Of a DNA stretch of 64,000 bases, positions 1 through 7,647 are shown piece after piece (the stretch's first letter is position 1; every line of letters begins with the position of its first letter). The notes beneath the pieces were generated by a model. It made no database searches, had not been told where the DNA came from, and saw only the letters and a list, made by a program, of their open reading frames with translations. Source of the stretch: JALZCH01 sp036400075 (lineage in GTDB: Bacteria; Acidobacteriota; Blastocatellia; Pyrinomonadales; Pyrinomonadaceae); the NCBI GenBank assembly GCA_036400075.1, contig DASWLV010000081.1, positions 24,510 to 88,509 on the forward strand, written 5' to 3'. The translations under genes were made by a program, and so were the position numbers.

Positions 1-979
1 TGGATGTCACCCAGGCAACGAGGAGATTAGGATTGAGAGGGTCAATGGCTAAATCACGAATATTGGTATCCTGGCTGGCAAGCGGAAGCGCAAGTTTGTC
101 AAAAGTTGCGCTTGTGGTCGCATTCGTTGAGCGATAGATGCCGCGATTGGGCGAAGAAGGAAGCGTCGCCGAGGATCGAAATCCGCCGAGACCGCTGGTC
201 GTGCCGACAAAAATTGTCGCCGGGTCGGTCGGATGAACGACGACTTCACCGATGGCGCGACCATTGAACTGAGCGAATCCGAGCGGTCCGTTCAACGTCG
301 CCGTCGTGCTCGCGTTGTCAATTCGATAAACGCCGACTCCGAAAAAGGAAGCGCCTGTAAAATGCGGCTCGCCCGTCCCGACGTAAACGATTTCAGGATT
401 TGAAGGAGCAATCGCAATGGCTCCGATTGCCAGGCTTTGCGCACTATCCATCAACGGAGTCCAATTCGTTCCCCCGTCGGTTGTGCGATAAAGTCCGCCC
501 TGCGAAGTGCCGACATAAACAATATCCGAATTGGTCGGGTGAATAGCGACAGCCGTAACACGTCCGCTGACGCTGACGCGGTTTACTTCGGTTTGACCGT
601 TTGGAATCGGCGCGGGACCGAGCGGCGTCCAAGCTGCCAGCAACGCCGCTTGCTCCTCCAACGGAGCGGCGGCGGCTTCAGCCATAAGAGCTTCTTCCTG
701 CTTCTCGATTGTTTCGACGGCTTCGCTGCGGGCGCTGATATTTTCTATCACATCGCCATCCATCATTCCGCGATACATCGCGATTTGTTCTTCGCGCCTT
801 AGCAGGAACTCTTCTTTAGTAAGTTCATTTTTCACTGACGCAAACGAGGGAATATCCGGGTCGTCGCCGAATTTCAATAATTCTTTGACGGCATCTACTT
901 TTAAAACAGCAAACACAGCCATCAAAAGGATTACCGCTGCTGCGACAGATACGGATACATACAGCTTAAACTTTTTCAT
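1..979 (-). CDS. Secreted Vps10/sortilin-like BNR-repeat protein, N-terminal part (runs off the left edge)
   Basis: An open frame of 326 codons starts at ATG 979 and stays open to the window edge, so the C-terminus is missing. GGAG lies just upstream of the ATG. The first ~27 residues (MKKFKLYVSVSVAAAVILL...) form a membrane anchor or signal peptide, followed by ~90 charged, helical, Glu/Ala-rich residues. From about residue 115 the sequence turns into beta-propeller repeats: stretches such as DIVYVGTSQGGLYRTTDGG followed by TNW are Asp-boxes (S/T-x-D-x-G-x-x-W), and VYVGTGEP and IFVGTTSG begin further blades. This is typical of large secreted Vps10/BNR proteins of Acidobacteria and Bacteroidota, often adhesins or glycan-binding proteins. 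The ligand cannot be deduced. The stretch 980-1318 upstream is AT-rich and holds only the hairpin listed separately. Confidence 0.8.
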   Translation of the reverse strand, partial: MKKFKLYVSVSVAAAVILLMAVFAVLKVDAVKELLKFGDDPDIPSFASVKNELTKEEFLLRREEQIAMYRGMMDGDVIENISARSEAVETIEKQEEALMAEAAAAPLEEQAALLAAWTPLGPAPIPNGQTEVNRVSVSGRVTAVAIHPTNSDIVYVGTSQGGLYRTTDGGTNWTPLMDSAQSLAIGAIAIAPSNPEIVYVGTGEPHFTGASFFGVGVYRIDNASTTATLNGPLGFAQFNGRAIGEVVVHPTDPATIFVGTTSGLGGFRSSATLPSSPNRGIYRSTNATTSATFDKLALPLASQDTNIRDLAIDPLNPNLLVAWVTS

Positions 980-1263
980 GGAAACTCCTATTTATAAGAA
1001 ATTGAAATATTTCGTACGCGGGTATAGGCAAATGAATCAATGTTGATTCAATTATGGAAGCCGCATTTTTAAATTTTCTTCTTAATTACGACCCGCGGTT
1101 TTTGCGGATAGATTGTTTGAAGGCAAGGAGATTCTAATTTAAAAGTTTTTAAGTTTCAAATTCAAAAACAAAAAATTTCGTATTTTTTGAAAACTTTTTT
1201 AATCTGAAACAAATTTGAGTTGTCGTTTAGGCAAACGGCGCAAGAACAATGACTTATCGAAAC

Positions 1264-1298
1264 AAAAAAAGACGATGGAAACGACCATCGTCTTTTTT
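1264..1298. terminator. Bidirectional rho-independent terminator
   Basis: Eight-bp stem GACGATGG / CCATCGTC with a six-base loop, preceded by seven A and followed by six T, so it can stop transcription in both directions. It lies 20 bp past the stop codon of the ETF-QO gene and is its likely terminator. Confidence 0.85.
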
Positions 1299-1318
1299 GT
1301 TTTTAGTTTCCCAGACTT

Positions 1319-3028
1319 TTACATTCCGCGATAATTCGGACCGCCTCCGCCTTCGGGCGTCACCCAATTGATGATTTGATACGGGTCCATAATGTCGCAG
1401 GTTTTGCAATGAACGCAGTTGGAAAAATTGATTTTCAATTCGCGTCTGCCGGTTTTCGGATTTTCTTCCATTTCATACACGGCAGCCGGACAAAAACGCT
1501 GGCACGGATTTCCGTATTCTTCGGTGCAGCGAGTGGCGCAAATTTCGGTGTCAACGACGTGCAGATGCGCGGGCTGGTCTTCGTCGTGCGCGACCGAGGC
1601 GTGATAAACGTCCGTAACTTTGTTAAATGTTAGTTTGTTGTCAAATTTCAAATCGCCGTAACGCTGCGAAATGTCGTCGCTCCTGTAGCCGTATTCTTCG
1701 AGCTTTCTGATTTCGAGATGCCCGGCTTCGTGTTCGGTTTTATCCGACAGTCCCCAATTTCTGCCGCCCGTAATAAACTGCAAACCGCCATTCACCAAAG
1801 CCATAAAACGTCCGCTGGCAAAAGCCGAGTGAAAGTTGCGAACCGCATATAATTCGGTTCTGAGCCACGATTTTTCAACTTTTTCCTGATAAACCTTGAG
1901 TGTGTCGGCTGAAAAATCGCCGCGCAGCAGAGCTTCAAAAATCGTCTCCGCCGCCAGCATTCCCGATTTCATCGCCGTGTGAATGCCTTTTAAACGCTGC
2001 CCGTTTAAAAACGCCGCGCAATCGCCGACGAGCAAAACTCCGCTCGCGTAGATTTGCGGCATCGTATGCCAGCCGCCAGCCGCGATGGTTTTCGCGCCGT
2101 AGCGAATCATTTTTCCGCCTTCGAGAATGCGCGCGATTTGCGGATGAGTTTTAAATTTTTGAAACTCGGCGTGCGGATCAATCAGCGGGTCTTTGTAATC
2201 GAGTCCGGTGACATAGCCGATGTTGACGATGTTGTTTTTCTGCCCGTAAACCCAGCCGCCGCCGTAAGTCTGCGAATCGGAAGGAAAACCCAAAGTATGC
2301 GTGACTTTTCCGGTTTCGTAATTCCCTTCCGGCACTTCCCACAATTCTTTGACGCCTAAGCTGTAAACTTGCGGATTGCGGTCTTTGTCCAAGCCGAGCC
2401 GGCGAGTTAAATGTTTGGTCAGCGAACCGCGCGAGCCTTCGCCCAAAACCGTCACTTTTGCCAGCAGATCAACGCCCGGCTCGAAATTCGGTTTCCGTTT
2501 GCCTTCTTTATCAATTCCCTTGTCGCCCGTGCGAACGCCGACGACGCGATCCAAATCGTCGTAAAGCATTTCCGCGCCGGGAAATTCCGGGAAAATGTTG
2601 ACTCCGGCAGCTTCGACTTTTTCGCCCAGCCATTCGACTACGCGGTTGAGCGAAATGATGTAATTGCCGTGATTTTCGAGCGGCGGCGGAATGACTGGCG
2701 ATTTAATGGCGCGCGTTTCGGTTAAATAGAAAAAATCTTCGTCCGTCACTTCCGATTCGAACGGAAAGCCCTGTTCGAGATAATCGGGCATCAATTCCGC
2801 AATCGCGCGCGGGTCAAGCACCGCGCCCGAAAGAACGTGCGCGCCGACCGAAGCGCCTTTTTCGATAATCCCGATTTCGATTTCGCCCAAAGCGGGCAGT
2901 TTTGTTTTTCCGGCAGCCGCCGCTTCGTTGTGTTTGTTGATTAATTTCGTCAGATGCAGCGCCGCCGCCAGATTTCCCGGACCGGCGCCGACAAACACGA
3001 CATCCATTTCAAGTTGTTCACGTTCCAC
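1319..3028 (-). CDS. Electron transfer flavoprotein-ubiquinone oxidoreductase (ETF-QO)
   Basis: 569 residues, the full length of ETF-QO. The FAD-binding Rossmann motif GAGPGNLAAA lies near residue 15. The middle carries the ETF-QO signature region (GYVTGLDYKDP, then GKMIRYGAKTIAAGGW and LLVGDCAAFLNGQRLKGIH). The C-terminus is a ferredoxin-like domain with the 4Fe-4S cysteines in ...CVHCKTCDIMDP. The enzyme passes electrons from reduced ETF, filled by acyl-CoA and other dehydrogenases, to the quinone pool at the inner membrane, so it is central to fatty-acid and amino-acid breakdown. The start is GTG 3028, with GGAG ten bases upstream; an internal ATG at codon 8 is a weaker alternative. It stands alone here, without etfAB. 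A TGAATG-N2-CATTCA palindrome lies 27 bp upstream of the start. Confidence 0.96.
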   Translation of the reverse strand: MEREQLEMDVVFVGAGPGNLAAALHLTKLINKHNEAAAAGKTKLPALGEIEIGIIEKGASVGAHVLSGAVLDPRAIAELMPDYLEQGFPFESEVTDEDFFYLTETRAIKSPVIPPPLENHGNYIISLNRVVEWLGEKVEAAGVNIFPEFPGAEMLYDDLDRVVGVRTGDKGIDKEGKRKPNFEPGVDLLAKVTVLGEGSRGSLTKHLTRRLGLDKDRNPQVYSLGVKELWEVPEGNYETGKVTHTLGFPSDSQTYGGGWVYGQKNNIVNIGYVTGLDYKDPLIDPHAEFQKFKTHPQIARILEGGKMIRYGAKTIAAGGWHTMPQIYASGVLLVGDCAAFLNGQRLKGIHTAMKSGMLAAETIFEALLRGDFSADTLKVYQEKVEKSWLRTELYAVRNFHSAFASGRFMALVNGGLQFITGGRNWGLSDKTEHEAGHLEIRKLEEYGYRSDDISQRYGDLKFDNKLTFNKVTDVYHASVAHDEDQPAHLHVVDTEICATRCTEEYGNPCQRFCPAAVYEMEENPKTGRRELKINFSNCVHCKTCDIMDPYQIINWVTPEGGGGPNYRGM

Positions 3029-3055
3029 TTGTTTTTCGCTCCGTTTTGTTAAAAA

Positions 3056-3069
3056 TGAATGACCATTCA
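3056..3069. promoter_or_regulatory. TetR/FadR-type operator-like palindrome in front of ETF-QO
   Basis: TGAATGACCATTCA is a perfect inverted repeat (six-bp arms, two-bp centre) starting 27 bp upstream of the ETF-QO start codon. The half-site TGAATG matches the published FadR (YsiA) box type of Bacillus, which controls beta-oxidation genes including ETF genes. A -10-like TTATAC lies just upstream on the minus strand, so a repressor bound here could block transcription. No regulator gene is visible nearby. The palindrome is seen; its function is inferred. Confidence 0.5.
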
Positions 3070-3173
3070 GTTAGGCGGAAGTATAACAGAAACAAAGCTT
3101 GCTTGCGCTAGTCAAACAAAGCGAGTTGCGATACATTTTGCATTTCAATCGAAGTTAGCCGTAACTAAGTAAA

Positions 3174-3716
3174 ATGACAAATTATCTCAACACAACGTTA
3201 TCTGCGGCAGAAATTATTGAACAACTTTCTGTTCGCATTTATGAACCTCCACTTAGCTTGTTAAGAGAAGATTTAGCTCAAGTTCCCGAAGCTTTGCGGA
3301 ATGTTATTCTGTTTATAGATTTCGATACGGAAGTAACAATGGGCGGGATTTTGACTTTCCTTGAGAACTCAACGGGTAAGTATCTTTCTGAAACCATTAC
3401 AACTTTTGTGGCAATCGGCGCAATTGAAAATGCCAGACATCTTGCACAAATTAAAGATTTGATGAAATCTTTTGGCGTTGACCATAATCGCCTACGTAAA
3501 GATTTTGAAGGGCTTAATTTATTTGAAATTACTACCTTTGAAAAAACTCACGGCAAAGAGTTAAATGCAATGGCTGAGGCGATTCAAGAGACTGCCGAAT
3601 TATTATATTTGGGACGCGGTACTGAAGAAAATCCTTACGAGTTATTTCAACATTATGTTGATCGCAATCGTGAAGAAATTATTACAGCGGTAAATAGCGT
3701 GATAACAAATCAATAG
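3174..3716 (+). CDS. DMP19/DUF4375-family protein
   Basis: 180 residues, acidic and helical. The segment MGGILTFLENSTGKYLSET followed by FVAIGAIENARHL matches the DUF4375/DMP19 pattern (GGF..F..NS.G.....A...L..IGA......L). In Neisseria DMP19 is a DNA-mimic protein that binds a transcription factor; most relatives are uncharacterised, so that role should not be carried over here. The ATG at 3174 has no strong ribosome site. It is divergent from ETF-QO, with 145 bp between the starts, and 27 bp ahead of a methyltransferase gene on the same strand. Codon use is more AT-rich than in the genes around it, which hints at recent acquisition. Confidence 0.65.
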   Translation: MTNYLNTTLSAAEIIEQLSVRIYEPPLSLLREDLAQVPEALRNVILFIDFDTEVTMGGILTFLENSTGKYLSETITTFVAIGAIENARHLAQIKDLMKSFGVDHNRLRKDFEGLNLFEITTFEKTHGKELNAMAEAIQETAELLYLGRGTEENPYELFQHYVDRNREEIITAVNSVITNQ

Positions 3717-3743
3717 ACAAATATTTTTACTGTTGCATTAAAA

Positions 3744-4523
3744 ATGAGCAATAAATCGAAAACAGGCTGGCTGGCAAACAAACATCACAAGCGAGCGAAT
3801 CGCGCGCTCGAACGCCAGCTTGAATATCAAAGAAAAAAAGCCGAAGCTTTGCGCGGCGAGGAAAGCAAAACTTTCGTGACTTTTTGGAGCAAGTCGCAGT
3901 TTAAACGACAAATGCTCCAGAAAATTCACCCGATAACGCCCGACACCCGCGTTCTCGAAGTCGGCAGCGGCGCGCACGGATTGATTTTCGGTTTCGGCGA
4001 ATGCGTCGGAGTCGGCGTTGACCCGCTTGCAGTTCATTACAAAAATCTTTTCCCGACGTGGCAAAAAAATGTGCCGACAATTGCAGCAATCGGCGAGCAG
4101 CTTCCGTTTGCTGACGCAGCGTTTGACGTTGTTTTGAGCGATAACGTCATTGACCACGCCGAAAATCCAGTCGAAATTATTTATGAATTAGTGCGAGTTT
4201 TAAAACCCGGCGGTTTGTTGTATTTCACGGTCAACGTGCATCACCCGTTTTATTCTTTTGCCTCTGATTTGCACGGCTTTTGGAACGCGCTCGGCATTCC
4301 GCTTGAGCTTTCGGCTTTTGCCGACCACACGGTTCATTTGACGCCCGAAAAGGTGAGCAAGATTTTCAATGAATTGCCGCTTGAGATTTTGGAACAGAAA
4401 AACAACGTCGCCGAAACGAAACGAAATCAAAAACAGGCAAAGATGCGCAATTTCGACTCGGGACTAAAAAAACTGTTTTATAAAAACGCTTTGTTTGAAT
4501 TAACCGCCATTCGGAAAAATTAA
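3744..4523 (+). CDS. Class I SAM-dependent methyltransferase (methyltransferase type 11)
   Basis: 259 residues. After a basic N-terminal extension (~55 residues, RANRALERQLEYQRKKAEAL) comes a Rossmann methyltransferase core: motif I VLEVGSGAHGLIFG (~residue 70), the acidic end of beta-2 in GVGVDP, motif IV-like FDVVLSDNVIDHAENP, and LKPGGLLYFTVNVHH. The final ~60 residues are basic. The fold is clear but the substrate is not; type 11 enzymes act on quinones, sugars, lipids or peptides. It is five bp from the downstream DUF3142 gene, so the two are almost certainly co-transcribed. Confidence 0.85.
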   Translation: MSNKSKTGWLANKHHKRANRALERQLEYQRKKAEALRGEESKTFVTFWSKSQFKRQMLQKIHPITPDTRVLEVGSGAHGLIFGFGECVGVGVDPLAVHYKNLFPTWQKNVPTIAAIGEQLPFADAAFDVVLSDNVIDHAENPVEIIYELVRVLKPGGLLYFTVNVHHPFYSFASDLHGFWNALGIPLELSAFADHTVHLTPEKVSKIFNELPLEILEQKNNVAETKRNQKQAKMRNFDSGLKKLFYKNALFELTAIRKN

Positions 4524-4528
4524 AGATT

Positions 4529-5314
4529 GTGAGCCTCAAACAGTTTCGTTTAAAAATCAGTCTTTTATTTTTCCTTGTTTGTTTGCCGCTTTTACTGTCA
4601 AATTTTACAGCCTGCGAACAGAGTTCAACACAAAAATCGCGTCTTGCCGATTTTCCGCCTGTTATTTTATGGGCTTGGGAACAGGAGGCAAATCTTGATT
4701 TTCTCGACGCAAAAAAATACGGCGTGGCTTTTCTAGCGCAAACGTTAGAGATGAAAAACGCTGAAATTATAGTAAATCCGCGTCGCCAACAGCTTCGTGT
4801 TAAGCCCGAAATCGCTTTAATCGCCGTCACTCGTATCGAACCGCTTGAATCGCCGACGCTTTCCGACAAGCAAAAAAATGAAATCATTAGCTCGATTCTA
4901 AAGACGCTGGAATTAAAGAACGTGCGCGCCGTGCAGATTGATTTTGATGCGGCGCTTTCGCAACGAGATTTTTATCAAAGTCTGTTAAAAGATTTGCGAA
5001 ACAAACTGCCGGAAACGACGCCGCTTTCGATTACGGCGCTGGCGTCGTTTTGCATCGGCGACCGCTGGCTTTTTGAAGCTCCGGTTGATGAAGCCGTGCC
5101 GATGATTTTTCGGATGGGCGCGGACGACCGAGCCGTGAAAAATTATCTGGCAAATGGCGGAGATTTCAAAGTTGAAATTTGCCGGCAAAGCTACGGCGTC
5201 TCGCTTGACGAAGCGGTGCAAATGAATTTCGATAAATCGCGGCGGCTCTATGTTTTTAATCCGCTGCAATGGAAGCCCGCAGATATGACGAAAATCGAGG
5301 GAAATTTCAAATAA
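4529..5314 (+). CDS. DUF3142 protein, probable exported protein or lipoprotein
   Basis: 261 residues starting at GTG 4529, five bp after the methyltransferase stop. The N-terminus is a signal peptide (LKISLLFFLVCLPLLL) ending in NFTAC, a weak lipobox. The conserved DUF3142 opening is clear: FPPVILWAWEQEANLDFLD, then YGVAFLAQTLEM, and PEIALIAVTRIEP. Later VQIDFDAALSQRDFY and LSITALASFCIGDRW resemble a TIM-barrel glycosidase-like fold. DUF3142 has no experimentally known function to my knowledge. The gene ends just before a long inverted heptamer repeat that separates it from the convergent oxygenase gene. Confidence 0.75.
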   Translation: MSLKQFRLKISLLFFLVCLPLLLSNFTACEQSSTQKSRLADFPPVILWAWEQEANLDFLDAKKYGVAFLAQTLEMKNAEIIVNPRRQQLRVKPEIALIAVTRIEPLESPTLSDKQKNEIISSILKTLELKNVRAVQIDFDAALSQRDFYQSLLKDLRNKLPETTPLSITALASFCIGDRWLFEAPVDEAVPMIFRMGADDRAVKNYLANGGDFKVEICRQSYGVSLDEAVQMNFDKSRRLYVFNPLQWKPADMTKIEGNFK

Positions 5315-5330
5315 AGGGCGGAAATCAGCC

Positions 5331-5432
5331 GCAAACTATCAACTATAAACTGTAAACTATAAACTGATTTGCAAAGAAACGATGGTTTTCTGCAAATCAG
5401 TTTATAGTTGATAGTTGACAGTTTATAGTTCG
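5331..5432. repeat. Inverted heptamer repeat (AACTATA family) forming a ~40-bp stem
   Basis: The left arm is a run of heptamers AACTATC AACTATA AACTGTA then AACTATA and AACTGAT; the right arm (5391-5430) is nearly its exact reverse complement. The arms close on TTTGCA/TGCAAA around an ~18-base loop. It lies between convergent genes and may act as a terminator in both directions. The structure resembles STRR heptamers of filamentous cyanobacteria. Confidence 0.85.
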
Positions 5433-5488
5433 CTTTTTTACTTGCGAGATAGACCTGTAAAAACGCCGACAAAACTCAAATTCCCTGT

Positions 5489-6061
5489 TCAGCGATACCA
5501 CGAAACAATCGTATAACGCTCGCCGCCGCTCACCGGAGTGACTTCGTGCGTCGTCTCGGCTCGAAAAGCAACGAGCTTTCCCGGCTGCGGCTCGGCGGCG
5601 CGGCGATAAGAATAATTCGGAAAGCCGCCGTGAAAAACAAGTTCTCCGCCTTGATACGTATCGGAAAGCCTTTCTGCTGATTGAGCGTTTAAAAAGATGA
5701 TGATTGAGATTTTACGAAATCTCGTCTCGTCGTAAATGAGCGGTGTGTTGCCGTCCTGATGAGCGACGAAAAAATCTCCGGTTTGATAACGAAGAAATTG
5801 CGGTTCTTCGCATTCGTTAAGCGTTACACCGAAATGCTTTTCGATCTTTTCCCTGCAATCAAGCAATAACTCGCTGACTAACTTTCTCGTCTCGGAAGAA
5901 ACGTCAACCCGCGACACTTTTCGCACAAGAGGTTCGACCGTTCCACCTGACTCTTTGCCGTAAACCGTTGCCGCGGTGCTTACGCCTTCACGGATTTCCG
6001 CCAAAATCTTTTCCCGCGCCGCAACGTCAAGAAAATCGTTGATTTCGAGTAATTCAATCAT
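5489..6061 (-). CDS. 2-oxoglutarate/Fe(II)-dependent oxygenase (prolyl-4-hydroxylase-like)
   Basis: 190 residues. The double-stranded beta-helix fold is indicated by the iron triad H101-x-D103 (VAHQDGN) and H172 (TTHEVTPV), and by R182 in GGERYTIVSWYR, which would bind 2-oxoglutarate. The preceding segment QFLRYQTGDFF and the strand ISIIIFLN are typical of P4Hc/SM-20-like enzymes. Such enzymes hydroxylate proteins or small molecules; the target is unknown. The upstream neighbour is the M16 pair on the same strand, with 11 bp between, so it is probably the last gene of that operon. The minus-strand ATG at 6061 is the natural start. Confidence 0.88.
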   Translation of the reverse strand: MIELLEINDFLDVAAREKILAEIREGVSTAATVYGKESGGTVEPLVRKVSRVDVSSETRKLVSELLLDCREKIEKHFGVTLNECEEPQFLRYQTGDFFVAHQDGNTPLIYDETRFRKISIIIFLNAQSAERLSDTYQGGELVFHGGFPNYSYRRAAEPQPGKLVAFRAETTHEVTPVSGGERYTIVSWYR

Positions 6062-6072
6062 CTGATTTAAAA

Positions 6073-7647
6073 CTATTTCGCCGACCGCGCAGTTTTTGCT
6101 TTTCGCAAATCTTCGCGGTTTAAGTCAAGCTCGGACGCCGGAATAATTTCGATTTTTATCGCCGGAAAACGCTTTTGCAAATCGGGCAAAAACTTTTTGG
6201 CATCGCCTGCGATAACGATGTTTATTGTCGTCTCTTTAAATAAATTCCGCACAAACTCGCGCGCCGAAGCGTCGTTTACCTTTTGGACATTTTGAACGAA
6301 TCGGTTAATTTCATCCAACTCCAAATAGTACAAAGCCAATTCGCCGATTTGTCGAACCAATCCGTTGGTCGTTTCCAAATCGCGAGAAAATTCACCGATT
6401 AAAACCAGCTTACGCGGCGTCAATTCGGCTTCCGTGATTTGTTCATTTGCCAGTCGCTCAAATTCATTGACCATAATTTGAGCTACTTCAGGCGCTGATT
6501 CGTTTTTGGTTTGCGTTCGAGCTAAGAAAATGCCGCCCGCCAGAAGCGCTGATAAATCGCTTCCCGCGCCGTAACTCAAACCTCGTTTGATGCGTATTTC
6601 CTGATTCAGACGCGCCGAGTAACCGCCGCCTAAAACCGAGTTGGCGACAATGGCTTGATAATAATTTTTGTCGTGTCTGGCGAGCAGACTCGGCTGCCCG
6701 ACTGCAACAGCAGCCTGTCCGGCATCCGGCAAATCCACAACAGTAATTTTTTCAATTTTTGGCTCTTTCGTCTGAGTTGGGGCTGCCTCCTGAATCATGG
6801 TAATAATTCCCGGCTCCTTTGGCGGAGTTTTTGGATACTTTCCTACTCGTACCGGCGGAGTTTTCGCCCAACCTGCGAAATATTTATTAGCCAGAGCAAA
6901 AGCAGTGTCCGGCGCGATGTCGCCCGCGATAACAAGAACAGCATTATCCGCTTTGTAATGTTTGTTGTGCAGATTGACTAAATTTGCCCGCGTTATCCGC
7001 TTGATGCTTTCGGGCGTTCCGGTGAGCGGGTAAGCGTATGGTTCGCCTATTGCACCGTAAAGAATTATGCGATTAGCCACAAGGTTGGCGAGAGTTGCAG
7101 GCTGCTTGAAATTCACGCTTAACTCATCCAGCAATTGAGTTTTGTAGCGAGCTATTTCAGCGGGCGAAAAAACCGGATTTAAAGCAACATCAGCCATAAT
7201 TGCCATCGCTTTATCCATTTTGTCGGACATAGCTCGCACCGCTACGCTCGAATAATCCCAACTGGCGTCCGATTCGATTGAGCCGCCGAGAAATTCGATT
7301 TCTTCAGCGATTTTTGAAGCCGACCGCGTGCGCGTGCCTTTGGTTAAAAGCTCGGCGGTCATATCAGCCGCGCCCGCCAGCGTTTTCGGGTCAACTTCGC
7401 CGCCCGATTTAATCATCAGCTCGGCGGTCACAAGCGGCACGTTCTTCGTCTGAACGACAATCACGCGCAAACCGTTTCGCAGAGTTTTTTCAACCGGCTG
7501 CGGAATCTGCGCTTCACGCGGCGCGGTCGGTTTTGGAGGCGGTTCCTGCGAATAAACCGAAATAAACGCCAAACACAAAACAAAGGCAGAAACGCTTAAA
7601 CGCCTGACAAAATTCGTAATTCGTAATTCGTAATTCGTAATTCGCAT
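6073..7647 (-). CDS. M16-family peptidase-like protein, non-catalytic partner
   Basis: 524 residues with a signal peptide (~residues 15-34, ends VYSQ) and two M16 halves. Where the active partner has HLFEH this protein has DMTAE (residues 95-99), so the zinc site is absent. It keeps the C-terminal-domain R/Y signature (KRGLSYGAG) that the inactive subunit contributes in heterodimeric M16B enzymes. It therefore probably pairs with the gene just upstream in a periplasmic peptidase. Its ATG overlaps the upstream stop (TAATG), with GGAG eight bases before. Codons 2-13 (RITNYELRITNF) are a translated AATTCGT heptamer array, which is very odd at the start of a signal peptide. Confidence 0.9.
   Translation of the reverse strand: MRITNYELRITNFVRRLSVSAFVLCLAFISVYSQEPPPKPTAPREAQIPQPVEKTLRNGLRVIVVQTKNVPLVTAELMIKSGGEVDPKTLAGAADMTAELLTKGTRTRSASKIAEEIEFLGGSIESDASWDYSSVAVRAMSDKMDKAMAIMADVALNPVFSPAEIARYKTQLLDELSVNFKQPATLANLVANRIILYGAIGEPYAYPLTGTPESIKRITRANLVNLHNKHYKADNAVLVIAGDIAPDTAFALANKYFAGWAKTPPVRVGKYPKTPPKEPGIITMIQEAAPTQTKEPKIEKITVVDLPDAGQAAVAVGQPSLLARHDKNYYQAIVANSVLGGGYSARLNQEIRIKRGLSYGAGSDLSALLAGGIFLARTQTKNESAPEVAQIMVNEFERLANEQITEAELTPRKLVLIGEFSRDLETTNGLVRQIGELALYYLELDEINRFVQNVQKVNDASAREFVRNLFKETTINIVIAGDAKKFLPDLQKRFPAIKIEIIPASELDLNREDLRKAKTARSAK
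7611..7645. repeat. Tandem AATTCGT heptamer array inside a coding start
   Basis: Five in-phase copies of AATTCGT (the last is AATTCGC) lie directly after the ATG of the inactive M16 gene and are read as RITNYELRITNF. No inverted partner is present, unlike the other heptamer loci in this window. Confidence 0.9.

Noticed and set aside
437..802. 121-codon plus-strand open frame
   Set aside because: It is antisense to the BNR-repeat protein, whose minus-strand frame is continuous with a signal peptide, Asp-boxes and good RBS.
3174..3716. Anti-restriction DNA-mimic role
   Set aside because: The DMP19 likeness is at family level only; no restriction or defence gene is nearby.
5331..5432. Possible CRISPR array
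   Set aside because: The words are 7 bases, contiguous and inverted; no spacers of 30-40 bases and no cas gene.
5248..5472. 74-codon minus-strand open frame rich in NYKLSTINYKL
   Set aside because: It is just a translation of the AACTATA heptamer arms; no RBS and no protein-like composition.
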